A stretch of 64,000 nucleotides of DNA, from positions 7,703,814-7,767,813 of the forward strand of contig NW_017804020.1 of NCBI RefSeq assembly GCF_001625305.1. The letters are read 5' to 3'. The DNA comes from Branchiostoma belcheri. Its lineage: Eukaryota; Chordata; Leptocardii; Amphioxiformes; Branchiostomatidae. The notes under the pieces are model-generated. The model was not told the DNA's origin. It was given only the letters and a program-made list of their open reading frames with translations, and searched no databases. Positions 10,701 through 22,700 of this stretch are shown one piece after another. The first letter of the stretch is position 1. The number at the start of each line of letters is the position of its first letter. Both the position numbers and the translations under genes were made by a program.

Positions 10701-13700
10701 TGCAGAACATGCCTGTAGCCAGGATTTTGAATGGGGGGAGGGGGGGTTCCCACTGCTTGAGGGGACCTCGAGCGCTGTAGGCGCGAGGTTCCTTGGGGGG
10801 TCTGGGGGCATGCTTCCCCGGGAAATTTTGAAAAAACGAACCTTCTAAATTGGCATTTCGTGCGTTTTTGAGAGGATTTCCAAGAAAAAATCAGAGATAC
10901 ATTTTTATTCAATGACAAAGGGAGCAGTTTTTTCTACGATTACAGTCCATCTTTTCAAGAAAAATCTTGGACCTTTACATAAAAAGTGGACCAAAAAGTG
11001 GACCTTTGCATAAAAAGTGGACCAAAAAGTGGACCTTTGAACCTTGTGGGGGGGGTTCTTCTGAACCCCCTGAACCCCCCCTGGCTACGGGCATGCAGAA
11101 TCTGTCATACCGTTACGATAAAGGCTAGCTTGTACATAGTGATACTGGAATATACACATGTACATGCACATGTAGGTACAAATCAACATGACCTTAGGTC
11201 CTAAGTAGAAAGGGTGGAGAGTTTAGGTACATGTATGATTACTGAAGGAAAACATACTGTTTTTTGCTTGCTCTTTTTCTTCTTCTTCTTCTCCAAACAA
11301 ATCAGGTCAATGACCTGAACCAGACGTCTGTCACCATCATGTTGCAATTTTATAGCAGGAGGGATTTAGACTCCTGTCTGACCATATTATATATTATGAA
11401 TGTGTTTGAGTAAGAATTGATGTTAACAGAGCAGACCAGATGAGAAGGTAAACATTATGAGTTTGTTTTGCAAATGTTACCTTTTCTAGTTTGTTATGGT
11501 ACAGAATGGGTGGGGGGGGGCAGCAGTAGTATTCACGAGTTGCACATTCCCAGGATCCTTTGCGCACAGGGTGGGGAAAGGTCGCGATAAACCACGTGAC
11601 TCATCCTCGGCTCTGGTCGGAAGAAGTCGGAAGTATTCGCGAGCGCTCGGAAATTTAAAAAATGGCTGCCACCACTGCCGGCGGCGGGAGGCACGTAGTT
11701 TTTCACGGCGTTCGTAGGGCAAAGCGGCATCGAATTTTTGCTCCATGACTATCGGTATGGGATAGGATAGGGTTGATTCAACATACTACGTGAAAATATG
11801 ACAAAAAGACAGACTTTTGAAATTGAATGCTCCCTGCCTACTATCGGCACCGATAGTAGGCTGGGAGCATTCTGACTTCTTCCGACCAGAGCCGAGGATG
11901 AGTCACGTGGTTTACCGCGACCTTTCCCCACCCTGTGCGCAAAGGATCCTGGGAATGTGCAACTTGTGAATGATAGAACACCTGGGGGCAATCACTGAGA
12001 CAGACCTGACCAGGGGTCAACCAGGAAAGCTGAAGCTAATGGTTTTGGACTTTGATCATTGCCAAGCTTGGAATGACTAGAACATGGTCATTTTATCATG
12101 TCTGGAAGCCAGCCAGAGATTTTTTTGTCATCTCAATTTTGCTTTTTTGACGTAAGGCCACAGCAAGTAATTTATATGGATGATATCAGCGCGCGCATTA
12201 ATTTTTGCCTGATTTTGGAAATAAAAAACAAGAAATTTTGTTGCCTTCTGACAGTGGTCAACATGCCGAAAATGGGCAAAGATCCATGCCAGAAGGTGGA
12301 TGGCAGATAACTATGTGAGAGATCGAGACAAGAAAAGGCTCTGATTTAATGTTTTGTTTCTTACTTTGATGCAGTGATATGTGATGCTGGCTGTGTATAT
12401 GTGATGTTCCTACTGAATCAAAACCATTTGTACAATGATTAAGTCAAAATTTCAAATTGTAGGAACCTTGTTTTTTTCGGCCTGCCTTGTTTTTTTTTTT
12501 GCCCGCTCACATTAGATTTGGAGTCTGTGGAGAATGTCATCCATAAAATTTACATGCTGTGGCCTAATATCATGTCAAGTGCCTCTTGAGGCATGACAAT
12601 TTTGAAATCTTGAACCAACTGAAACGCTATTTCATGCATTTTGAGGTACAACTTTTGTTGGGGGACTAAGCTTAGTTTAATAAGTGAGCACTTTTTATGT
12701 TTTTACGACGCAAAATTTTGTCAAATGACGAAATTGCAGACGCTGACTAGGGAGGCAGGCTGGCTTCCCAGCATGCCGTGCAGGTTTAGAGACAGGTATC
12801 AGGACAGTAAAATATTCATGAGCTCAGAGCAGCATTTGTTTGACCTTCTACTATCAATTTGACATTTGGTCAATTTCACCAGAAGTTTTAGTTTACTTGT
12901 GTATGCACCATAAATTCATGACACCATGTTACGTGTACAATTTGTCTGAGTTTCTCGTTCTCAACGCAATTGGAGGAACTATGAATTTTTTTCCCGAACT
13001 TGAATATATCCAATGCAATGTCAGGGTGGTGTAACAAAAAATATTCTGGTAGAGGAAACCTGTCTGAATGAAGTGATATTGAGATTTTAAGCCATTTCGT
13101 AGTTCATTTCATCATTTCATACTTGAAGTATTTAAAATAGCCCCTAAACAAGCTACATGAGGTGTCTGTTAATTTTTGGTTACTGCCAAAAAAAAGACTG
13201 TGTCTGTGTGAGAAAGTGTTAGAGTATCCTTTAGTGGGGTATCCTACATTTGTAGGTCTGAAATTACCATGAAGTGTTATCAGGATACCCCCATGTAGAC
13301 CCTCACATTTGGCCCCACCCCTGCTAGTCAAAATGGGATCCTTCCTAGGGCTGGAAAAATAGTATCGGTCCGGTCCGAAAAAACCGAAACGTTGGTGGAG
13401 ACCGGAACAAAAATTCATACTTGATCACTATACACAAGGAGGCCTGCCAGGAAAATGAACATCCAGCATTAAAATAAAGAGATTTACCTATTAGAAGTAG
13501 TTTCTGTCTCTGAGAACTAGTGAGAAGTGAGATAGGAAACCTAGTTATATCATCCATGGTTATATTGAAAGATACAGGACAAATTGTCAACACTTTATTC
13601 ATGTTTCTGTCATTATTGAAGAATTTCAGTAGAACATGTGACGCGCGTGAATTTTCAGGTACAGGTACAGGTCCGGACCTGGACCTAAACCTCTGTACCT

Positions 13701-16700
13701 GTACCTGTACTTGTACCTGATGTTACGAAAAGGTACGCAGCCCTAATCCTTCCTTTGTTGGACTTGGCTTCTGCACAGTAAAACAGAGTTTCCTGATGTT
13801 GTGGTTTGGCAGGACAGAGAGTGTTTAGTTCTGCCCTATACGTGATGCACTTTGCGAGGTGTCTGTGTAATCCCCTTGCGGCTTACCTGTGTATATTTGA
13901 ACATGACCTTTAGTGGTCCTCTGCGTTAAATCAACACGGCCGCGCAGGCATCACCAAGGTTACGGAGGATAATAGAGCACCTCAGCACCACTTGTCTCTG
14001 GGGAATTGACAGTGTGGCATTGAGCGCCCCAGCAGGTGTCCAAACATCATCATTTACCAAAGTTGAACAATCTGAAAATCACACACTTTTATTCAACATC
14101 ACAAACGCAAGAACAACGAAAGACTAAGATAAACTGGAAAGGGTACAGAACCAAGCTGCAAGATTCTGCACGAACAACTATCAAAGGGGTGCTAGTGTAA
14201 CAGAAATGAAAAGAAACCTAAAGTGGGGGTCGCTGGAAGACAGACGTAGAATGTCCAGACTGTGCATGATGTACAAAAATGACTAATAAACTGGTGGACG
14301 TACCAACCACTAAGTATCTGATACCAGCCCAGAAAAGAACGAGAAACAGTCATGCCTTCAAATATCAATCAGAGTTATCAACCAAGAAGTGAGGTATTCA
14401 AAAACTTGTATTTCCCCAGAACTATCGTAGACTGGAACTCATTGCCACCAAGCGCAGTTGGGGCATCATCACTAGAAAGCTTTAAACAACTTCTGCAATT
14501 AAATGTGCAAAGATTGAGTGTAACAAGTCGTTCGGTGTGATATAGCTAGCTGCCGCTGCGCCGCGTGCCTGCGAAGCTGGTGTGTTACGCCAAAGGGCGG
14601 TTATACCGGCTATACCGATACAGATACACAAAGAATGAGTTACATGATTGTGTTTTTAAGTGGAGGAAATGCAAGACTTCAGATAAAGTAGGACCTGTAA
14701 TACCTTGTAAAAGTTAACGGCTTGTTTTATAGATTGCACTCAATGTTTTTTAGCATCAGGGATTGATCTTTAATCAAGAGAAACTTAAATGATAAATTTG
14801 AAAGGCAGACATTTGCTTGTTAGCAAATGCAGCAGATGGCTTCACCACATCCCTTGTACCAAAAATGGACATACAGCCCTGTCCAATACTTGAGTTTAAA
14901 AAAAAATGCCTCCCCTCGAGCTCTTTAAGAGTGAATTCTTCTAGTGACCCCACCTTACTAATGTTATGGTCTGGTTAAAAACACTTCCATGCATACAAAG
15001 TCACTTCTTCACAATCACCAAGTCAAAAATTGAATTCTAGAGAAATACAAATTCCCCCTATTAAGAACATACAAAAATATTTCCACACAAAATATAGTAC
15101 TTGTCTGATCACCCCTGTTCAAAATTGAATTTGGAATTAGTTGGAAGAATTATATCATGAAAGTTCATCTGTGTTGGTAGTTACATGTGTGCCTATGTAC
15201 ATGTATTAATTGCAGCTATATAAAAACTGCAATATGATTATGCCTCACTTTTACATAGGACCCCCATGATCATAGGGAACAATGTCAACAAAAGGTCAAT
15301 GACCTTACATGTACCTACCACACTACTACATGTATCTGCAGCTAATTTGGTTTACAGATTTTAAAATTTGGTTAGAAAATAGCCAAGTATATAAAAATGT
15401 AGGTTATGTGACACCGATGTACAACCCAAGACACTCCCTTTTCCTGGCCAATACTTGTAAAAAAACAAGGTATTTGTTCCTATTATAAGTAATATGTAGC
15501 ACCATGCTCAGCTAATGTCACCCTTTCTAGGGGGCCCGCAAGCCCTTTTCCGTAGAGCGTAATCAGCCGTTTTAATTCTACGTAGAGCGTAGACGGACTG
15601 CTCTTATATATATAATATTTTTGCGTAGAGCGTATTCGGCGTTTTAATTCTACGTAATGCGTTGTAGCCACTTGGAATTTATCGTAAAGCGTAATCGAGA
15701 GGTTTCCAAATTCAGCGTACAGCGTTGTCGGGACCTCCCCCCCCTTGCAGGCCCTCCTTCTAGTTTGTACTTTTGTTGTGTTGACCGACTGTATTTTGTA
15801 TTCACAGATGGTGGAAGGTGCAGAAGGAGACCATGGCAGAGAGAGACAGAAGCACTTCTACTACGACTATTCCTATTGGTCGGCAAAAAGCAGTGACCCA
15901 CATTTTGCTTCACAAGAACAGGTGAGTGCACCAATCAGGACAAAGGTCACAAGGTGAAGACAGAAAGACTTCATTTTGCTCTCTGAACCCCCACTATTTT
16001 CGATAAGTGTGGTGGGTTCTTTTTTTCTCTCCTTAGGCCACACCAATTTAATTTCTTGGTTAACGGATTCGCCCGCTTCATTTTTTTCTGATATGAAAAT
16101 AAAAATAAAAATTCAGAATCAACTGCAAAATGCTCATATTTTGCCCTGAACAGTTGAAAACAGTCCTTTTCTTCCTAGTTGTTACAGTTATTCCATCTTT
16201 CAATGCAATGGTATCATTAAAAGTTCAAAATTCATTGTTTAAATTTTGAACCGGCCTGGTGTGTTGACTTCATGGCTCCTATCGTACCATTTTGGGCCAT
16301 AACAGGATGCCTAGGCCTGTTTTTATTTTATTTTTTTTTCGCCCGCACGCTCCATTATTTTTGTAGAAAAATTCGTTAACCAAGAAATTAAATTGGTGTG
16401 GCCTTATGATACTTTAAAGTTTAAGCAGAATTCAGGAGCTGTTCCTGTGCTGAAGTTTATCAAGAACCCATCCAAGCTATGGCAGCAACATTTCACTATG
16501 AAGACCATCTAGAAACCTCCCCATAAAATGATATATAGCAAAGATACATGCTTAGAGTTGATGATGTTAACATGCCAGACATGGTTATAATACAAACGAT
16601 ATGCGCTGTACTATAAGATGTCAGCAAAGGTAGGCCAGGATGCATAATTTACTCCAGATGTCTCCACTATTGCAGCCATCGCAACCAATCATAGCCCAAA

Positions 16701-19700
16701 ATTCTCTTGACGACATCTCGTAGCCAGGTGAATAACCGCAGTCCCGTGTGTCCTACAGGTCAATATTAGCATCCTGGCTCCTTGACACACCAACACAAGC
16801 CTTACCTTCATGATCACCTTGTTCAGTGTTGTTTCTCCACACAAGCCCTTCAAATCGTGACTGGCTTGATTGTGTAACAAAAACCTGACTAGTAGCATCC
16901 TTTTAAGGATGCACCAATTTAATTTCTTGGTTAACGGATACGCCCGCTTCATTTTTCTCTGATTTGCAAATGAAAAAAATCAGAATCAACTGCAAAATGC
17001 TCATATTTTGCCCTGAACAGTTGAAAATAGTCCGTTTCTGTTACAGTTATTCCATCTTTCAATGCAATGGTATCATTAAAAGTTCAAAATTCATTGTTTA
17101 AATTTCGAACAAGCCTGGTGTGTTTACTTCATGGCTCCTATCGTACTATTTTGGGCCATAATATTAAAAGGATGCCTTAAGGCCTGTTTTTCTTTTTCTT
17201 TTTTTTCTCGCCCGCCCGCTCCATTATTTTTCTAGAAAAATCTGTTAACCAAGAAATAAAATTGGTGTGGCCCAAGTTCTATTAGAAAAAAAGTGAGAAA
17301 AGGAAAGGAATCTCGGATGTCAACTTAATCTTCGTGGATGTGTATTTTTGCCAAGCCAGGAAACCTGGACCCTGGGGTTGGGAGGCAGCCAATAGGGTTG
17401 TTTTTGCAGTGTTGTTTGAATCCCTGTCTTATCTTCTACTCTATCTTACTTGTTCTGCACCAGATGAGGTGTAAGAGGTCACTTCCTCCCCAGATAAATA
17501 TGATGACTATGTGAGAATCAGGCCCTTTGATAGAGGCTGGAGCCTGTCCAGAGCAGCCCTGTCCTGATGACACACTAGTGCTCGGTTACACCTGTGATGT
17601 ATGGATGTTGGAAGGGATCCTAAGGCCTAGGGAAAAAATGTTGTTACCTTCGCCAAGAAGGTTATGTTTTCAATAGCGTTTGTCTGTGTGTTTGTGTGTG
17701 GTTTAGCAAGATAACTCGAGAAGCAGTAGATGGATTGGAATGTAGGTCTTCATGAGACCTAGAAATGATTAGATTTTGGGCCCCCTGGCAGCTTTCCTAG
17801 GTACTGCAGCAGAACTTCCGGTTTTGATATCTCGTGATCTGGACATGCTAGGGTCACGAAGTTTGGATGGCAGATAGCTCTTGGGATAGGGAAGAAGTGA
17901 CATGAGTTTGGGTCCCCTAGCTGCTTCTTCTGGAACTGCAGGATCATTTGTTGAAAAATTTTCGAAGGAGGATAACTCAAGAACTTGTTGTTTTTCCTGT
18001 TCCTCGACCGACCCTCAAAAAACCTGACGACCCTAGACTTTTTTTGGGGTGGACCCCTGGAAGGGATGTAATTTTTTGAGCTGATCGACCTTTTCTAGCT
18101 CCATGATCTGACACCTGAGTGATTGTACAATTGGTTTTCTAACATCGACATTGAAAATAAAAGTGTCCTCAGGCCACACCAATTTAATTTCTTGGTTAAC
18201 GGATTCTTCTAGAAAAATAATGGAGCGGGCGGGCGAAAAACAAAAAAAAACAAAAACAGGCCTAGGCATCCTATTATGGCCCACAATGGTACGATAGGAG
18301 CCATGAAGTCAACACACCAGGCTGGTTCAAAATTTAAACAATGAATTTTGACCTTTTAATGATACCACTGCATTGAAAGATGGAATAACTGTAACAACTA
18401 GGATGAAAAGGACTGTTTTCAACTGTTCAGGGCAAAATATGAGCATTTTGCAGTTGATTCTGAATTTTAATTTTTATTTGCAAATCAGAAAAAAATGAAT
18501 CGGGCGAATCCGTTAACCAAGAAATTAAATTGGTGTGGCCTTACCTAAACTACAAAATTGGCAGATTCTTTGCTCTAGAGGAGTGCTGTTATGCCTTCCT
18601 GATTCGATTTCCAATTATGTTACAAGATGGCCAATGACATGGCTCCTACAATATGGCCAATGACATGTCTCCTTTCAACTTCCTTCAGGTACACAAAGAC
18701 CTAGGTGAGGATGTGCTGGAGAATGCCTTTGAAGGTTACAACGCCTGCATCTTTGCTTACGGACAGACGGGTTCAGGGAAGTCCTACACCATGATGGGAG
18801 ATCAGAACACACCGGTGAGTAGGAACATTACATGATGATGAACTTTATTTGAAACAACAAAAGCACATCGACTTTAATAAGGTATTTAACTACATGTAGA
18901 CATACACAGACAGATACGTGGGTACAACAAAATTGACCTAATATACAAGACAATAGATGAATCAACTTATGCTACTTGTTCTAAGGTCTAAACATTCTTT
19001 GATATATTTACCTATTTGTACACAGTAAGTAAGTGAGTAAGGGTTATTACCTTCAAGAATGAAATTGAAGTTATCTATACCATGAAATGTAACAAATTCC
19101 TTTTAGCAGGCAGAAAGACATTAAACAATATCCTGAATGTTTAGTATAAATGTGAAAAAATGAAAAATCTGAGTACATATATTTAATATTGCTCATGGTA
19201 CCTGATGCATAGATCTGATGGAAAACTATGTTGTTTTGTTTGTCTTCTACAGAATCAACAAGGCCTTACACCCAGGATTTGTGAGGTAACAGTTCTTTAC
19301 TTTACTTCACTTGCTAACTATCATTGTAAGGCCATGTTGATTTGATTATATGGATGACATCCTCCGGGAACCCCAAAATTGATGCGCGCGTGCGAATAAA
19401 AAAAAATTTTGCAAAAAAAAAAGTTGTTTTCAGTATGAAATCCACGTGGTCATGAGGGTTGAACAAATGGGACGGAATATGGTTTGGCGAATAATCTAGT
19501 CTTCAAGTTCATTTCTTTACAATTTCGTCTTTTTTCGTTTGATTTTGGCATTCTACGACATTGGTATGGTTGTTTTGTAACTTACGGTATATTCTTGCTC
19601 ATTTTGCAACTGTTTTGTACGATTTACAGTATGGTTGTTAAAACTTTTTTTTTTAAAATGCGCGCGCGGATGTCATCCATATAATCAAATCAAGATGGCC

Positions 19701-22700
19701 TAACAAGAAATCAGAAATTTCAGAAATGTGCAATTCTCAGCTTCCTGAATTCCCCCATGTAGACCACTAATTCCTGCTCACTCACAGGCAGATTCTGAGA
19801 TCTATTCACTACATTTTCTAACTGACCTTTTGACGTCTTGTCATTCTGCCTGTCAATCTTCCTCCAACCACTTTTTGTCAACCTACTGTTGAGCCAAACA
19901 GGCACAAGCAAACCCACTGCTCAACCACCCTGAATAATACTTCTGTACCCAGAAGTGTTTTTTATTTCACTCCATACTTAAGTATGGAGGGAAATACTGT
20001 TTTTACTGATGATTCTCCTCCTTCTTCTCCTCCTGCCATTTCTTTAAATTGATTCAATTCCTTCATTTTTGGGCCAAACGACCTGGAATTTCGTATAAAG
20101 GTAGAGTGGGTAAATACCCCTAGGCGTTTTTTTATTTTTTTTGATACAAGCTTTTACAATCGTTTTATTTGCGTTTTTAGCTGTTCCCATAGGAAAGTAC
20201 TGTGGGGCGTACGCGCGTGACGTAATAAGAAAGGAATTCGGGGGCGGGCCCAAATATGGGCATGCAAGCATGAACCTGACGCAGCCTGATCTTTTCTTCT
20301 TGCTGATTGGCTGTTGGATTTGATTGGATTAACTCAATTAACACCTGTTCAAAGCCATTCCATTTTGACAGTATGAACTCAAGTGTTTTGGTAGGTACAG
20401 CACAGGCCACGAATACGCATCAATTTTCGAGGGACGTTCTGCGGGAGAGTGCAGGACGCTGTGCGGGACTTCCCTCGGGAGAGTGCGGGACGTCCTCCGG
20501 GAGAGTGCGATACGTTCTGCGGGAGAGTGCGGTACGTCCAGCGGGAGAGTGCGGTACGTTCTGCGGGAGCCAGACATTTTGCTCTTCTCTGTTGGAACAA
20601 CGCAAGTTGGAGGTCAATGACCTGCGCCCGGCGTGTAAACAAGATTGGACAGGGAGCGGCTGTAATATCAAAGGAGCCGGCGGCTTCTGCTAGCCGGGTT
20701 GATAGTTAAGTAACATCAAGGTGGTTCAAAAGCAAACCTGATAAAGAAGGAAACCCCGTAGTTAATAGTTGAAAGTCTTGGTGGCTTGAGGCGATCGATA
20801 CCGCCATGCTGTTTACTTTATATGACATACAATGCAGTGAGTGATGTGTATCGCAACGAGTTAGCTCGGTTGGTAACGCGCCAGACGGCAATCCCAGAAA
20901 TTGTGAGTTCGAACCCCAGTGCATCGGATAGTAACATTTTAAACAATTTTATCATTTTTAACAATTTTATCAGTTTTAACAATTTTATCAGTTTTAACAA
21001 TTTTAACAATCCTGCATTTTAACAATTTCAACATTTTTTTTTTTGATTTTCGTTGTTTTGCTTTTAACATTCAAAAACTGATTGTTCTTACTCAAGAATG
21101 TCAATAACTTAGAATGTTAGTCTTTTGTATTTTTCCAACATACAAACCAAAATCACTTTGTATGTTGTCACAAAAGTATGGAGCTGACAAGAGAGAATGA
21201 GTACGGTACTCTGCCAGTGTGAAGAATCTACAGAGGTATTACCAGTCACTAGTAGCAAGAGATAGACCACATTGAATGATGACGATGAGGACGAATCATA
21301 TGGAGTACTATCATAGCTTAGTACAGAAATTCTACTGCTTTACTTTACTTTACTTTCTTTCACTCTGTACATGCAATTAGCTCACTGGCATGATTTTAAA
21401 AATAAAGGTTATGATAATCATATTATATGTATAGCTTATTCAATGTATGGCTTCATAGTTTATGTGATTGTTAATAAGGCCATGTTGATTTGATTGTATG
21501 GATGGCATCTGTGCGCGCATCGGTTTTCGTTAATTTAAAACTAAGTTTACGACATTCATACAAAACATCTGGAAACTAAGCAAACATACTCTGTAAATTG
21601 ATTACTGTAATTCCCGATTTTTTTTTCACTGTACCGCAACGTAACGCAAGCAGGAGGTCAATGTTCACGGTTTTCACTGTCACCTCTGTACCGTGAACTT
21701 ATCTTTACAGTTAGGAAATAATTCCTGGACTTTCTTTTTCCTGCAACTGTCACCACCGTGAATATATAGTTCCGTGAACATGTCCATGTTTCTCAGACCG
21801 TGAAAATTTTGCTACCGTTAGTAGTAGTTGCAATTTCGTCATTAGTAGTATTTAGATACCTGCAATATAAAGATAAGTGTAAAGTAAAGCTGTCGAGATT
21901 TAAAGTGCTTGTCGTTGTATCTTTGTAAAAAAAAGGGAGATAATGGCCAAGTGCCATTTTTGTAAATATCTGTCGAGATTCAAAAAGCTTGTCCTTGTAT
22001 GATTGCAGTATGATTTATTCAGAATCTTCTATTTTTGTATGGGGAGGGAGATGGAGTGAAATATTACATTTGCTCCGAAGCAAATGTTGGCCTTTCTAGT
22101 TTTAAATGAAGATTTTACCACATTTGTGTAAGGATTGACGTAACAGTTGTCTATCACCTCTTTGAAGATGTCAAACCTGAGACCAGACTGTAAGGCTTGA
22201 ACCACTCACACCGGGAAGGTCCCCTACTCTTTTTGATAAGTGTGGTGGGTTCTTTATCGTGCGTGAGGTGTGGCTCTCCCCAAACACGGGACCTCCATTT
22301 AGCGGGAAGTCCCTAACCGAAACTAGGTACTCATTTACACCTGAGTGAAGTGAGGAAAGTCATGTTAAATGCCTTTCCCAAGGGCACAAGATCAGTGACA
22401 TGGGCAGGATTCGAACCCTCGACCTCTTGAATCTGGGCTGAAAATGCTTAGCATAATGCTATGACCCCATGATAATGATAATATTACTGTACTGCTGATG
22501 AAACTTACATGCGCTGCTTTACTGTCTAACAGGGTTTGTACTCACGAATTGAAGCTAATGATGAAGAGGGCATTTCCTACAGGACAGAAGTAAGGTAAGG
22601 GTGCGTTCTGTAAATGCCAGCTTTTTTAACTTAAGTGGAAGAATATCCAGGGCTCGAGCATCCAACTCCAAGATTGGAGCTTTGCATGCAATTATTTTCT

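Larger units (their letters stand above)
19966..22099 (+). mobile_element. Helentron-like non-autonomous element, copy 1 (2.1 kb)
   Basis: The 5' end ATTTCACTCCAT is inversely repeated not at the 3' terminus but just before the 3' hairpin (ATGGAGTGAAAT, 22051-22062). The hairpin ACATTTGCTCCGAAGCAAATGT (22066-22087) is followed 8 nt later by CTAG and then T. Asymmetric inverted repeats, a 3' hairpin and T-T insertion are the Helentron/HINE layout. A second hairpin (CCATACTTAAGTATGG) marks the 5' end. The interior carries a 22-bp minisatellite, a tRNA-like segment and part of a family B MITE; no Rep/helicase. A near-identical inverted copy lies at 54375-56494. Confidence 0.7.

Noticed and set aside
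15808-15810. ATG at the start of exon 3 as a translation start
   Set aside because: It is directly at an acceptor and continues the frame from exon 2; homologs have motor sequence upstream.
18653-18835. Alternative KIF16B start [16 protein letters not shown]
   Set aside because: It is intronic sequence read through the CTTCAG acceptor into exon 4; it would lack the first strands of the motor.
20307-20693. 128-codon Arg/Ser-rich frames on both strands
   Set aside because: They arise from the 22-bp minisatellite in the Helentron-like element and appear again at 55790-56149 with a 27-bp difference.
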